64,000 nt of DNA, taken from contig OX422208.1 of the NCBI GenBank assembly GCA_949130495.1, positions 644,326,023-644,390,022 of the forward strand, in the 5' to 3' direction. Shown here piece by piece: positions 34,603 through 45,463 of this stretch. Below the pieces are notes generated by a model. The model was not told the origin of the DNA and did not search any database. It saw nothing but the letters and a program-made list of their open reading frames with translations. Position 1 is the stretch's first letter. Each line of letters starts with the position of its first letter. This DNA comes from Sambucus nigra. Taxonomy: Eukaryota > Streptophyta > Magnoliopsida > Dipsacales > Adoxaceae. The position numbers and the translations under genes are program-made.

Positions 34603-34737
34603 TTTAGCCCAATTTGAAGATCGCACAGCAAAATAGTATAACTCACTCTCATGCCAATTTGAAAAATTAGTATCCAAAAAATTCTATAAAAATCAGAACC
34701 ACGCGATGTTTTAGTGCTACTCGCTCCTATACAAATT

Positions 34738-35559
34738 TGAGAATGCTCGACTGGGGCTATATAGAATATTTGTATCATAAGACAAACATGCAAAATCAAT
34801 TTTTAGAAAATTATATCTTGATTTAATTTATCGAACTTGCAATAAAGTTATGAAGCCAAATTTCAAAGCAAATACGCAGAAGAATAGTTTAAGGAAAAAA
34901 TCCCTTTCGAACAAAACTTTGAATTTCAACACTATTTAAGAAAAAACACACACTTAACGAATTATAGACTACTTAGAGATCCACTAAGTATAATGCAGAG
35001 ACGCCTTCAATCCTTTAACAGAAAATGATGCAGTCCGACACCGCCCACAATAAGGAACTCTTGCCTCGGTATCCACCGATCAGCCTTATTCAATTCCCTT
35101 ATTCTTTAGCCGTAGAGCCTTGACTCTACAATTCATCACTAGAAAAAAACTATACAAGGGTTATTGAATTTGGAACTTATTCTTATTGATTTGGAAAAGT
35201 GATCTTAAAAAATCCAAGGGGTCTAGATGAAAAAAGTATTGAGTTTGATTTAAAAAAGAAATCTAAAATGGCTTCAAAAAATGTCTAATCATGTGTCTCT
35301 ATTTATAGGGAAAATTATTGCAAAGATGGAGGGATTAAAAATTGGGAAAGATATGTTTAAAAAATAAAAATGCGAGTACTCATTTGAACGAACTGTCATC
35401 TTGTTCGAACGACCTACCCTTTCTCATTTGAACGGCTTCCAACGAAACTTCAAATGATATTCGAGAGCTAACCCAGAAGATGTCGATCTAGATCTCGTTC
35501 GAAAGGTTTCTAATAAAACTTCGAACGACATTATAGAATTAACCAAAAAGGGTGAATAT
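34738..35559 (-). repeat. E2 5' LTR, truncated
   Basis: Plus-strand start TGAGAATGCTCG right after a degenerate primer site (GCTCCTATACAA for GCTCTGATACCA, about 34723-34734). It aligns with 29913-30740 of the partner LTR (shared ACGCAGAAGAA, GATCCACTAAGTATAATGC), then stops at about 35559. A TATA box CCCTATAAATAG (minus) at 35300-35309, with decayed TCGTTCGAACGA-like sites at 35380-35525 upstream. Confidence 0.75.
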
Positions 35560-36009
35560 TGACGTCTAAAAATGGTTAATCAAATCACACACATTAGATA
35601 AGAGATTTTTAAAGTAGTTCAGTTGTAAAATAGCCTACATTCATTGTTGGTATTATTTCGTATGGTTTACAATAGCTCAGTATGTTGTGCATATGAGTGA
35701 TTCGAGTTGTCCCTTCAGCTTAGGGAGTCTTTCGTATTTATAATAGTATAAAACCATAAAGATGGAATGCCTTTATATTTCCAGGCATTTACATTTGTGT
35801 ACAATAAATGAAACTCTTGGAATTTAGTGTTGGTTTGCATCCCATCTGAGTAACTTTTGATGTTCCTGATAGTTGACGTTTTGGAGTTGGTCGGTTGTCC
35901 AACTGACTACGTATATCTGATGCCAATCAAGGTGGTTAGTTGGCCACGTAGGAGGATAGGTGTACATTTATTATTGGTCCACGTAGGAGAGTAATTTTCA
36001 CATACAACA
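35560..36009 (-). repeat. Tat2 3' LTR (boundaries inferred)
   Basis: Only one copy is in the window, so the limits come from terminal signals. The inner limit is minus-strand AACATTAGGAGCTTT|TGTTGTATGTG, a polypurine-like tract followed by TG, parallel to AATTTTAGGGGCAAT|TGTGGG of Tat1. The outer limit is the point where the E2 LTR alignment stops (TGACGTC at 35560). Length about 450 bp, similar to the Tat1 LTR. TATA-like TATTATAAATACG on the minus strand near 35738-35750, and repeated CCTACGTGG upstream. Confidence 0.6.
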
Positions 36010-36292
36010 AAAGCTCCTAATGTTATATGCTTGATGATTGATAGAAAGTATGAGGTAGTTGGTCGAGGAAATTACTCGGCGTACTATTTTGAGTATTTGG
36101 TCGGAAGCCGACTTCCCACACTTGCAAAAACTATCATTGGTACTGTTTAATAATGGCATTTTTATAAATAATTTAAACTTTTTGAACTGCCAAAGGATAT
36201 AATAGTCTTTTGAAGCTTCGGGAGGCGTGCAGTCAACGGTAGTTCAACAGTTTATTCAGTTAATCATTTCATTCCCACCTATCGAGATAACC

Positions 36293-36300
36293 TATAAATA
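36293..36300 (+). promoter_or_regulatory. TATA box of Tat2 antisense gene
   Basis: CCTATAAATAAG at 36291-36302 lies outside the LTR and on the strand opposite to pol. About 35-40 bp downstream begins a pyrimidine-rich leader (TTTTCACCTCAAATC), then a GTAAG donor-like site at about 36439 and the first in-frame ATG at 36493. This is good evidence that the antisense block has its own promoter. Confidence 0.6.
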
Positions 36301-36492
36301 AGTATAATTTTTCCCTCGTTTCTTTTCACCTCAAATCTTCTGCACTTAAGAGTTTTCCTTCATCTTCAAGCTTTCTTTGTATGAGCGTTCGCTGCTATTA
36401 TTTTTTTTTCCAGTTCTTGCAGTCACCTTAGATCCCCTGTAAGCCTTCTTTCCTTTTTTCTCTGTTTCATCATCTTTTTCTCTATTTCCACT

Positions 36493-38517
36493 ATGGTTCA
36501 TGTTATAAACAAGGGTTCATTAGACGAGTTTAGAGAAAAAAAGAAAAATTCTAGCTTGGGTAGATTTAGAGAGAGCCCAGGGTCTCATAGATGTGTATTC
36601 TTTTCCTAAGGGTCACTGGATCCCCACCTTATTCATTGCTGAGTGTGACATCACTTTTTCACCAAACCCTATTTTTCTTCAATTTTGTCAATACTTTGAT
36701 ATGGTTTCTGCTAGGGTGGCACCCAACACTTAAAGGGTTATAAATGGTGTTCATAGGTTACGGGACTCGTATTGGGATCCAGGAGTTGATGTTTTGTTAC
36801 AAATGGGGGTACTGTTGTAGAGAGTACATATTATCTGAAGACTAGACAAGCAAATATGGCTCTAGTAGTGAATTTACCCGATTCCAATAAGGATTATGGG
36901 GTAGTTGTTAAGAATTGGCGACATTCTCTTATTCCTGAGGGAGTATCTTTCACTTGCCCCAGATGTCCCCAAACAGGGCGTGGCATATATTACAATTCTC
37001 CTGTATGTTTTTCTTTTTTTGTTAGGTGTTTCTGAATTTTGTTGACTAACTTTGTTGTTTCTTTTTTATGCAGAAGAAAGTAAAAAGAGGTGCCCTAAGT
37101 AAGGGGAAATTCATATTGACGAGCTCAAGTTTCAGTGGGGACTTGACCAAAGGGTTGGAGAAGAACATACGCGAGGTGCTTCTTTGCCGTTAGAATATAA
37201 GAGTTACATCACCTCTTTTATTGCCCGACCAATACTTGTATTGCCACAGGTTGCCATCAATCCATAAGAGGATTATTTACCTACTTCTTCAGCTACATAA
37301 TCTACTGGTGTTGAGTTGGGAGTAACTTCTTCCTCATTTGAATCCTTTGGTATTTTTGAGATCCCACTTTTTCCTCCAGTCGACACAACTAAGAGGAAGG
37401 TACCTAATTTGATGAGTGGGCCACTATCTCCTCCCACCAAGAAGAATGTTGATACTAGTAAGAAGCCACTCGAGAAAAAATCTCAGGTCAGTGATAAAAG
37501 GTCTCTTGGTGCTTAAGATACTCACACTACTGAGTCTCAACTTAAGATAATGAAGAGAAGTTTTCCTAACCCTCTAAAATAGCCCCAAAAACTCAACCGA
37601 CCAGCAAGTGTTGGATGCAAAGAAGACTCTGGCCGAGCAATATGAGTTGGTGAGAAAAATAAAAGTTGACTTTGACATTGGGTCAGCTTCTGTTGCTATT
37701 AACCGTGAATTGGCCAGGGGTTTAATCAAGTCTGGAACCCTCCCTGCTGCTTGGATTGCATCAACCCCCATGCCCAGGTCCAAATTGACTGAAAGGGCTT
37801 GCCATAATATGACACTGGTAATTGTCTTTCCTTTTGTATTTTTTTTCATGTTGAGGGTTTTTTTGACTTTTGGTGTTTGCTCGATAAACTAAGGTCCACT
37901 TCTGGTGAAGTGGAGGAGGCCTTTGAGGTCCTAAAACAATCTTTGACTGCTTCTCGTTAAGCTTTAGAATCAAAGCAAAAGTTATGAGATGGGGAGCTAA
38001 AAAAGCCAATGATAGGGCAACCACGATCGAAGATAAAATAAAGCTTACTGATGAAAAGGCCTAGGATACCGAGAAGAAGTTGGATGAGGCTGAAAGTAGG
38101 GCCAAGGCTGCCGAAGAAAAACTAACAAAAGTCACAAGTCGGGCCCAAATTACTGAAGGTAAAGTGGTTGGCTTGACTTCTGAAGTTACCTCCTTGGAGG
38201 GTAAGGGCAAAGTTGAATTTGACACGGGTTGGGAAAAAGCCCTTTTTGCTGGCTCTACTCAAATTGAGTATGCTCATAAACTGTCCTTTAAAGAAGGTTA
38301 GTCGAAGGCTCTAAAGGTGGTCGGCACAGAGGCAAACTCTGAGTTATTTTGAAGGCATGACCCAGGCACTCTTTCTAACTTGGATGAGGATTTTAATAAC
38401 GAAGAAGGGCCAGGAGAGTCTTCATTGACGCCCCTTGAGTCTTCAGTGGTACCAGAGGCAAGTGCCGACCTACATGTTGTCAGTCATGATCAAACCAAGG
38501 ATAAGGATAAGGTTTAA
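36493..38517 (+). pseudogene. Tat2 antisense gene, main block
   Basis: Starts MVHVINKGSLDEFREKKK. Homology to the Tat1 antisense protein runs through it in frameshifted pieces: FDMVSARVAPN and INGVHRL; YYLKTRQANMALVVNLPDSNKDYGVVVKNWRHSL; then an intron 37003-37073 (GTATGT..TTTTTTATGCAG) at the same place as the first Tat1 intron. After it: LEYKSYITSFIARPILVLPQ, a serine/proline/lysine-rich part, QQVLDAKKTLAEQYELVRKIK-like coil, a predicted coiled coil (EAESRAKAAEEKLTKVTSRAQITEG) and EFDTGWEKALFAGSTQIEY, the counterpart of Tat1 NFNKGWDKALLAIKVDIDS. Another intron probably lies near 37817-37895. Function unknown. Confidence 0.68.
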
Positions 38518-38804
38518 CTCCTTTTTAACTAGATTCCTTTTTTTGTACTCTCTCATATGTATTTTCTATTTCTTTTCTTGCCTTTATTTTTTATGTATCC
38601 ACCTTTGTACTTTAAGATTAATCAGTAAAATAACATATTTTTCTCAATTGTTAATGACTTTGAATGCCTTTAATTACTTATTGATTTATTCTTTTTATGT
38701 ATTGCTTATTTCTTTAGATTTTCCACATAAACTTATATACTTGTAACGTTCCAGTTCAATGTTAGGAAAAAAGCTATTATTTTTGCTGAATCTGACCTAC
38801 TTAG

Positions 38805-39820
38805 GTGAAGAAAAAATCTCTTTGGGCTAGTCATATACATTTATTTGAGGAAGATTTATCAGGGTTACTCGGCTTAGGTGTTTATAATCAAATAGAAGAA
38901 TCTTACATTCATCTTCGTTACCTCTTGGACAGAGTTGTAGTGAATAATGTTTGTTATTATGAGATGATTGAGAGGATGCAGGAAGATCACAAAATTTCCA
39001 AATCACTGCTCTATTCTGATTATGAAGCCAAATATGAGACATTAAGTGAAGGTTATGGCTTTGACAAGAAATGGAAATACATTACTTATGGTTTGCACGA
39101 AAAAGAATTGGCCTTGAATCAAGAATTAGAAAATGCCCGATCAATTGCTTCTATGTTGAAGAAATAAAATAATGCCCCGAGGAATGAACTCGACAGTCTG
39201 AAGATATCAACCACTATTGGTCCTGATGAGGATGTTTCATTTTTAGAGGATGATAATACCCGGTTGTTGGAGGAGATAGAAGTCTTGCAGAAGAAAAAAA
39301 CTAAACCTGGGCAAGCCTCTAGGCAAAGTATAGTTGTTCGACCAACCATTGAGGATGAGAGAACCAAGAAGACTCTTGTTGACCAAGTTTCCCTGCTAAA
39401 ATCCAAAGATATAGTTATCAAGAAACTCCAAGATCAAGTTAATAGGCTGACATTCCATTTTCATACACCACCAAGGGAAGTTTGAATGGATGGCTATAAT
39501 GAGGCCTTAACTCACTTGGATAATCATCTTGCCCAAAGAAATCACAGAGGCTACTAATGGGGGAGGATAAACTTGTTGACCTTACTGAAGTATGATTAAG
39601 ACAGTAATTTGTGGCACTGTAATGACCCAAGTATCTTGGATCACAAGATGGATTCCACCTGATGCCATTCGTCAATGCCTGATAAGTAAATGTTTGAGTG
39701 ATTATAGCCTTGATGATGAATGTGATATGACTCACCCTCCTTACTTGCTTGATAGGACGAGCAATAGCAATAGGCAGATGTTGAGAGATTTTAACATAAA
39801 AATCACCATATACCCTTGAT
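38805..39820 (+). pseudogene. Tat2 antisense gene, distal block
   Basis: An open stretch of 120 residues (SHIHLFEEDLSGLLGLGVYNQ, LRYLLDRVVVNNVCYYEMIERMQED) is followed, after a stop at 39165, by an acidic/coiled-coil part (FLEDDNTRLLEEIEVLQKKK) and KKTLVDQVSLLKSKDIVIKKL, ending with TRWIPPDAIRQCLI and DDECDMTHPP. The last motif matches the Tat1 distal block. About 290 bp of AT-rich DNA separates it from the main block, so it may be a second gene or 3' exons. Confidence 0.58.
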
Positions 39821-40274
39821 CATCCTCTTGCTATGATGGATAAGGCACGAGGAAATCATCTAACTGAATAGATTTATTCTTCCATTTCTATTGTAATGCA
39901 TTTTTATCAATGAAATGAAGTCATTTTTATTGAGTTCCCTTTATTTAAGCTTGTGGTTGATATTACTCTTTCTGTTGACTACGTAACCTGTATAATGGTT
40001 TGTTAATCGGCTTATAGACTAAATAACCTGCTCAAATGTCTAATATTTGATTCATCTTTTAATAATTTATACGACCTTAGATTCGATTAATGCACTTAAA
40101 TAGAACTGTAAATAGCTTTATTGTACTAAGTTATAGCATTAGTTATCAGTGTCGACTAAGTGTATTAGGAATGTATAATTATTCTTATGTTTTAACCTGG
40201 TCGGGTAAAAGTTTTAGTTAAAATATTTTACTAACTTCTTGTTCTTGACTTGCCGAGGACAATTCATACATGAA

Positions 40275-40430
40275 GTTTAACTTTTCTGAAGTTGGAAAAG
40301 TTTGAAAAAGTTTGAACCATATACTTTTCTGAAGTTGGAAAAGTTTGAACCTTGCTATTTTCTGAAGTTGGAAAAGTTTGAAAAAGTTTGAACCATGCTC
40401 TTTTCTGAAGTTGGAAAAGTTTGAATTATA
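40275..40430. repeat. Tandem repeat in Tat2 intergenic region
   Basis: Four units carrying CTTTTCTGAAGTTGGAAAAG TTTGAA at about 40278, 40324, 40360 and 40399, some with an extra AAAGTTTGAACCAT. It lies between the antisense genes and the integrase end, where both transcripts should stop. Confidence 0.85.
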
Positions 40431-40577
40431 ATGGCTCATTAATTTAATAATTTAAGGTGTATTGTACTCATACTTTGAAAAATAAAACACAAAAAGGATG
40501 TATAATGGAACAAAAATATGAAATTTCATTAACTTGAAGGACCGATTACATTATAAATGGAATTTCTGAAAACTGAA

Positions 40578-41700
40578 TCACTCATAATACTTACGCAGAT
40601 GGTCTAAGTTCCAAAGATTATTGAATTCTTCTCCTTCCAGAGTTTCCAAGTGATAAGTTCTTGGTCGGATAACCGCCGAGATACGATAAGGACCATGCCA
40701 ATTCGGCTCCAGCTTGTTGCTTTTTTGGATTACTTTCTTGAGTACCAGATCTCCCCGCTTCAGGTTGGTCGGCTTAACCCATCTATTATAAAACCTTACA
40801 GTACTTTGTTGATAAGCAGCCATCCAAATAGAGTCATCTTCTTGAACTTTTTTCTTTCATATCCAGATCTAGTCGCCTTATGAGGTCACTCTTGGGTGAA
40901 TAAAAGTTTAATACCCTGTGAGTCGGTAGACCTATTTTAACTGGTACCACCGCCTTAGTGCCAAAAACTAGCATGCACGGGGTTTCCCCCGTTGTTATTC
41001 TAGGAGTGGTCCTATATGCCCAAAGGACACTATGGAGTTCATTAATCCAGTTGCCTTTAACCTCATTCAACATTTTTTTTAATTCATTTAACAAGGTTTT
41101 GTTTGTGATTTCTGTCTGGCCATTGCATTGTGGGTGCCTAGTTGCTAAATGAAGTTTTTGGATGCCAAACCTGATGCAGTACTCTTCAATTCCTCATTAT
41201 CAAATTGAGTTCCACGGTCGGTGACAAAGGCATAAGGCACGCCATTTCTAGAAATGATCTGCTTCGATATGAATTGAAAAACCCTTTGATAGGGCATATC
41301 AGCCAAAGGCTCAGCCTCCACCAATTTGGTCAAGTAATCAACTGCTACAACCAGATATTTGAACCTTCCCTTGGTGGTCGACAGTGGTTCGACCAACTCA
41401 ATTCCCCAAATAGCGAAAGGCCCATAGATAAGTGATGGATTTTAGAGTTTCTCCTGGTCTTCTGTGGATGACGACAAATTGTTAACACTTATCACACTTT
41501 TGGGTGAAAGCAATACAGTCTGCTTTCATCGTCAGCCAGTTGTTATCTTGCATTGTTATTCGCTGTCTTAGAGACCTCCCGACTGTATGAGCTCCACATG
41601 AGCCTTCATTCACCTCTTTGATTAAATCATTTACTTTTCCTGAATGAACACAATGAAGTAGGAAAATAATTTATCCTCGCCTATATAGAACACTTTTTTC
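40578..41700 (-). pseudogene. pol: Tat2 integrase
   Basis: Minus strand. Core: FKYLVVAVDYLTKLVEAEPLA, then NGVPYAFVTDRGTQFDNEE, which keeps the second catalytic aspartate as TDRGTQF (usual TDNGTQF). Then WINELHSVLWAYRTTPRITTGETPCMLVFGTKAVVPVKIGLPTHRV, and the C-terminal domain with GDLVLKKVIQKSNKLEPNWHGPYRI and LDHLRKYY at 40578. Integrates the cDNA into chromosomes. Stops around 41140 and 40830, where the glutamate motif region is damaged. Confidence 0.82.
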
Positions 41701-41913
41701 CAACACGTAACTGGCTTCCTTATACCTCATCTTTTTAGCTTTTTTCTAGTCGGACGACAGTATTTCTCTTTCAATGTACTCTCTAATTATGTCCATCCAT
41801 GATGGACCTAATTCTATAAATATGATGTTGACTTCCATACCATCAATACTTTAATGGACAAGAATTCCCACTGAGATTATTCGCTTGAGTTTTGTTTGAG
41901 TTATCGAGGCAAG

Positions 41914-42372
41914 TCAAGCAAGAGCGTCAGCTCGGGCATTCTCCATCCCAGAATTCGTCACCATCCTGACTGAAGTGAGTAAATAAATAATGTCCATAGC
42001 TTTTTTATGATATCTCATAATTGTTTCCCCTTTAATACCATAAATTTGCTGCATTTGATTGGCAATTAGTTGGGAATCACTATGCACCAACACTTTATCG
42101 GTGCCAAATAATGAAGCCAGTTCCAATCCTGTGATCAACGCTTCATATTTTGTCTTATTATTGGAAGCCATAAATTGGAATCTCAAAGCATGTTCCACAT
42201 CTAAATTGTTCGGAGTGTTTATGATGAGGCATGCTCCACTTCTAGTAGCATATGAGGATCTATCTATAGATAATTTCCAGATTGGAGTGTCCTCAAAGAA
42301 ATCTTCCTCTTCCAGCACTCCATGTTTGAATATCTTCTTACTCTGTTTAATTCTTTCCTGAACATACAACAA
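41914..42372 (-). pseudogene. pol: Tat2 second RNase H (aRNH)
   Basis: 152 residues on the minus strand: WKLSIDRSSYATRSGACLII (first acidic residue kept), NNKTKYEALITGLELASLFG, where the usual E of ETEYEA is K, and VLVHSDSQLIANQMQQIYG with the SDSQL aspartate. Ends ARADALA, the usual C-terminal motif of Tat aRNH domains. It shows Tat2 to be Tat-lineage independently of its accessory genes. Confidence 0.83.
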
Positions 42373-42399
42373 TTCTAATTGATCGGATACAATCTCTAT

Positions 42400-43225
42400 T
42401 TTATTTTAAGCTCATCTCTCTTTCGAAGACGTCTGCTCGGCAGGCAAACTTGGACTTTATTATACCTCTACATATGTGCATTCGGCTATAAAGTCTGCCA
42501 CTGCTTGGCCTTTTATTACAACTATGGGTTCATAAACAATTACATATTATCCCAATTCAATTGTCCAATACATCAACCTTCTTGACTTCTCAGGTTTATG
42601 CAATGTTTGTCGCAGAGGCAGATCAGTGTAGATGACAATGGTGTGAGCTTAAAAATATGGCCTCATTCTCCTAGAAGCTTCAATAAGAGCTAATGCTAAT
42701 TTCTCCAGTCTTGGATATTTTAACTATGATCCTCAGAATGCCTTGCTAGTTTAATATACTGGCCTTTGAACTCCTCCATCTAGTCGGGTTAAAGTTAAGC
42801 TGACAGCTGACTCTAAAACAGCCAAGTATAGATATAATTTTTCTCCTGAAACTAGTGGGTAAAGAAGTGGAGGAGAACCCAAGTATTTCTTAAAATCCCA
42901 GAAGGCTTTCTCGCATTCGCCATTCCACTTAAATATCTTTTCAATTACCTTAAAGAATGAAAGACGTTTATCAGTTGCTCGGGAGACAAAGTGGTTCAAT
43001 GCAACTACTATTCCTTTTACCTTTTGAACAACTTTCATATTAGTCGGGACTGCATTTAAAGCAAGGCTTTAATTTTGGCAGGATTTGCTTTTATTCCCCT
43101 TTGATGGATGACGTACCCAAGAAACATTCCTTCATGTAGTCAGAAGATACATTTAGTTGGGTTGATATTCATTTGATGTTTTTCCAATTTATCGAAGGTT
43201 TAAGCCAAGTCTAGAATGTGGTCGG
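42400..43225 (-). pseudogene. pol: Tat2 RT C-terminus and RNase H, truncated
   Basis: Minus strand from 43225: TDHILDL, TFDKLEKHQMNINPTKCIFW and GMFLGYVIHQRGIKANPAKI, the RT thumb just after the (absent) YxDD motif. Then GIVVALNHFVSRATDKRLSFFKV, KWNGECEKAFWDFKKYLGSPP and LYLYLAVLESAVSLTL of the connection and RNase H. The RT N-terminus is missing because the sequence switches at about 43225 to the end of the E3 LTR. Confidence 0.8.
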
Positions 43226-43284
43226 TGTGTCCACCCCTAATCCCCGCCGGACTACGGCCACCCCGCTTTTTTATTCCTTGTGAA

Positions 43285-43342
43285 GAGAGAGAGAGAGAGA
43301 GAGATAAATAGATAGATATATAGATAGATAGAGAGAGAGAGA
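43285..43342. repeat. (GA)n / (GATA)n microsatellite
   Basis: A GA run at 43285-43303, AGATA repeats to about 43330, then GAGAGA. Lies inside the E3 LTR. The reading frame across it is simple-sequence only. Confidence 0.9.
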
Positions 43343-44506
43343 AAGGGTATGGTGAGAGGATTTTGGTCTCATGCATCCTTCTCGGGAGCGCTTCGGCGGT
43401 CGTTGGTGATGTGTGAGGTGAAAAATGTAGAGAGATGGAGTCGCCAATCTATTTTGCTCGAAACAGATAAAAGAAGGTGGAGCCTTCCCGAAGGACAGCA
43501 TCAAAGACATACTGATACATATGAAACCAAAAATGATTCGAGTAGGGTTCAGAGGCTAAGTTACGAAATGGAAAGGTGTTAGGCATCCATTCCGCCCTTG
43601 CGGTCTCTCATGGATTGTTGTTATTTTCCTCTATTTCCCCGTGATATGTGTGCATGTGTATACGTAATGGAGATAGGAATCATCCACTTATATCATGGAA
43701 AAGATAAAGTGAGTCATCCATAGGAATGTTCCTAAAAGTAATATTATAAAATAGGATATACGCGATTATCCTAGCGTTGATCGTTATATTGGAACGATAA
43801 CGCATATGGAATAACACGCCACTAAGAACAAATATATGTATATGTAAATATGTAGAATCTAAGGGAATTAAGTTAAAGAATTAGAAAAATAGAAAATTGG
43901 AAAAAAGTAGGACTCGAGTCTCGAGTTTTACCCCGAGATGCCTACGTAGCCTATTGAGGCATCAAAGTCCACGTAGTTCGTATGCAAAATGAGGGGTGGG
44001 GTTTATCCCATAAATCCAAGCGGGAAATTCTCTTATGTGTGTGTGTGTGTGTGTAAAAAAGATGTTTTAGTTGTGAGAAAAGTGTGAGCATTCCCATTTG
44101 GAATTTATGAGCAAACCCTCATTTTCTTGTTTTCTTTGGGTATAATTTATATGAAAAATAAGAGATGTGTAAAAATACTAAATAAAAAAGTATATTAGGA
44201 TATGTGAGATAGAGAGAATAAAAGTGCTAAGTAATAAAACAAGTTAATGCTAATTTAGGAGAATTTGAGAAAGTTGGACCTTCTTGAAAGATCTTGAGTT
44301 TGATCTTGAATGTTGGAGAGCATCCCTTACACTTGGGTGATGATGAAGAGTATTTAATTCACCAATTTTGATGGAAAAGATGATGAAAAGTGAGGATTGG
44401 AAAGGGATTTGGATGTAGAAATCACGCTGACTTCGAGGGATTTTTCTGAGTTCGCTGAGAGTGATGGATCTCAGATCTTGGGTCCTTTGCAATGAGGTCA
44501 GGCCCT

Positions 44507-44592
44507 CCTTTTTATAGGCCCAGGTCATTGCCGATCGACATAGGTCTGGTCCTGCCAATCGGCAGGTTCCTTTAGGCACACTGGCGATCGGT
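44507..44592 (-). promoter_or_regulatory. E3 LTR promoter: TATA box plus GATCGG palindromes
   Basis: TATAAAAAGG (minus) at 44516-44507. Immediately upstream in that sense are CCGATCGAC (44531-44539), the 6-bp-arm inverted repeat CCTGCC-AATC-GGCAGG (44551-44566), and GCGATCGGTAGG (44584-44595). The E4 LTR has the same arrangement. Confidence 0.6.
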
Positions 44593-45463
44593 AGGATTTT
44601 GAACCTGCCGTTTGTCAGTCTAGTTCAGGTTCTTTTGGAAAAATGGTAGTAAAATACAATTCGTTGATCCGAATCATGCATGAGGTGAACCACTCAGGAG
44701 GTACTTCAGAGACCTTCGAAAGTCCTTTGGACTTATCCTGGGTCCGGGAGTTGTCTTTGGGACAAATGTGGCTCGGAAACACTCATCGGTTCTCTGAACG
44801 GGGGATCGTCGGACGCAAACGGATCGTTTGTCCGCATGGTATGTCAGAATCGCACACAGGGTGAACCATTGGAAAGGTTATGAGATGTACTTCAACACTC
44901 CAAAGAGTTTGACCTGGTTTGGGGAGTTGACTGTGGTCAACTAGGGTCGGGAAGCATTCGATGACCTTTTGGAGTAAAACGGATCGTTCGTCCGCACCGT
45001 AAGTCAGAATCGAGCACGGGGTGGACCGTTTGAAAGGGGTTTTAATTCCCTTTAAGGATTCATTCAGTTTTAGTCGAGCTAAAGAGTTGACTTTGGTCAA
45101 ACGAAGCTCGGGATCATCCGATGGCTTCTTGATCAAGTTTCAAGGGAAAACAGGCCGTTCGTCCGCACCGTAAGTGAGAATTGCACACGGGGTGGACCGT
45201 TGGAAAGGGATTTTAGTGCCCTTTGAAAATTCTATCAGTCTTGGTCGAGCTGAATAGTTTGACTTTTGGTCAAATGGAGCCTGGGAGCGCTCGATGGCCT
45301 CTAGGTCAGTACTCGGGATATGACTTAGGTTTGTAGTGATGAAGGGAGGTGCTAGGGACCTAAGGAGAGGTTATGGGATGCTAAATGGGGTGTCTACAGA
45401 GTCCCTAGAAGAGTGAGTTTGGAACAAACGATAGCCGTCAAATAGACACCGCATGATGCTTTT

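Larger units (their letters stand above)
29913..35559 (-). mobile_element. E2: older TR-GAG element, broken by Tat2
   Basis: Same plan as E1: minus-strand LTRs (29913-31098 and a truncated 34738-35559), polypurine tract at about 31099-31112, gag-only coding region next to the 5' LTR, and about 1.9 kb of non-coding DNA where pol should be. The gag is homologous to that of E1. LTR divergence and gag decay are both clearly higher than in E1. The 5' LTR stops aligning with its partner at about 35559, where the TG end of the Tat2 LTR begins. Its remainder, and the second copy of the GTTAC target, should lie beyond the window. Confidence 0.78.
35560..43225 (-). mobile_element. Tat2: truncated Tat-lineage element with antisense genes
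   Basis: Minus-strand Ty3/gypsy Tat element inserted in the E2 LTR (possible target AATAT, 35555-35559). From its 3' end: LTR (35560-36009), plus-strand accessory genes (36290-39820), integrase, aRNH, RNase H and the last part of RT, all minus strand, cut at about 43225 just after the position of the YxDD motif. Gag, PR and most of RT are absent from the window. The order matches Tat1 (pol, antisense genes, LTR), and the accessory proteins of the two are homologous. Confidence 0.75.
43226..45398 (-). repeat. E3 3' LTR
   Basis: On the minus strand it starts TGTAGACACCCC at 45398, after a polypurine-like TTCTAGGGACTC, and most likely ends GGGGTGGACACA at 43226, giving imperfect inverted ends. 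The first 1.33 kb aligns with the E4 LTR start (53564-54890). TATA box TATAAAAAGG (minus) at 44516-44507. It contains GA/GATA simple repeats at 43285-43342. A TTGGCGACTCC stretch at about 43450 resembles a primer site, so the LTR could instead end near 43457 and belong to a tandem arrangement. The inverted ends and the clean nesting favour 43226. Confidence 0.62.

Noticed and set aside
43349..43582. 77-residue plus-strand frame
   Set aside because: Inside the E3 LTR and antisense to its transcription. The partner region does not conserve it.
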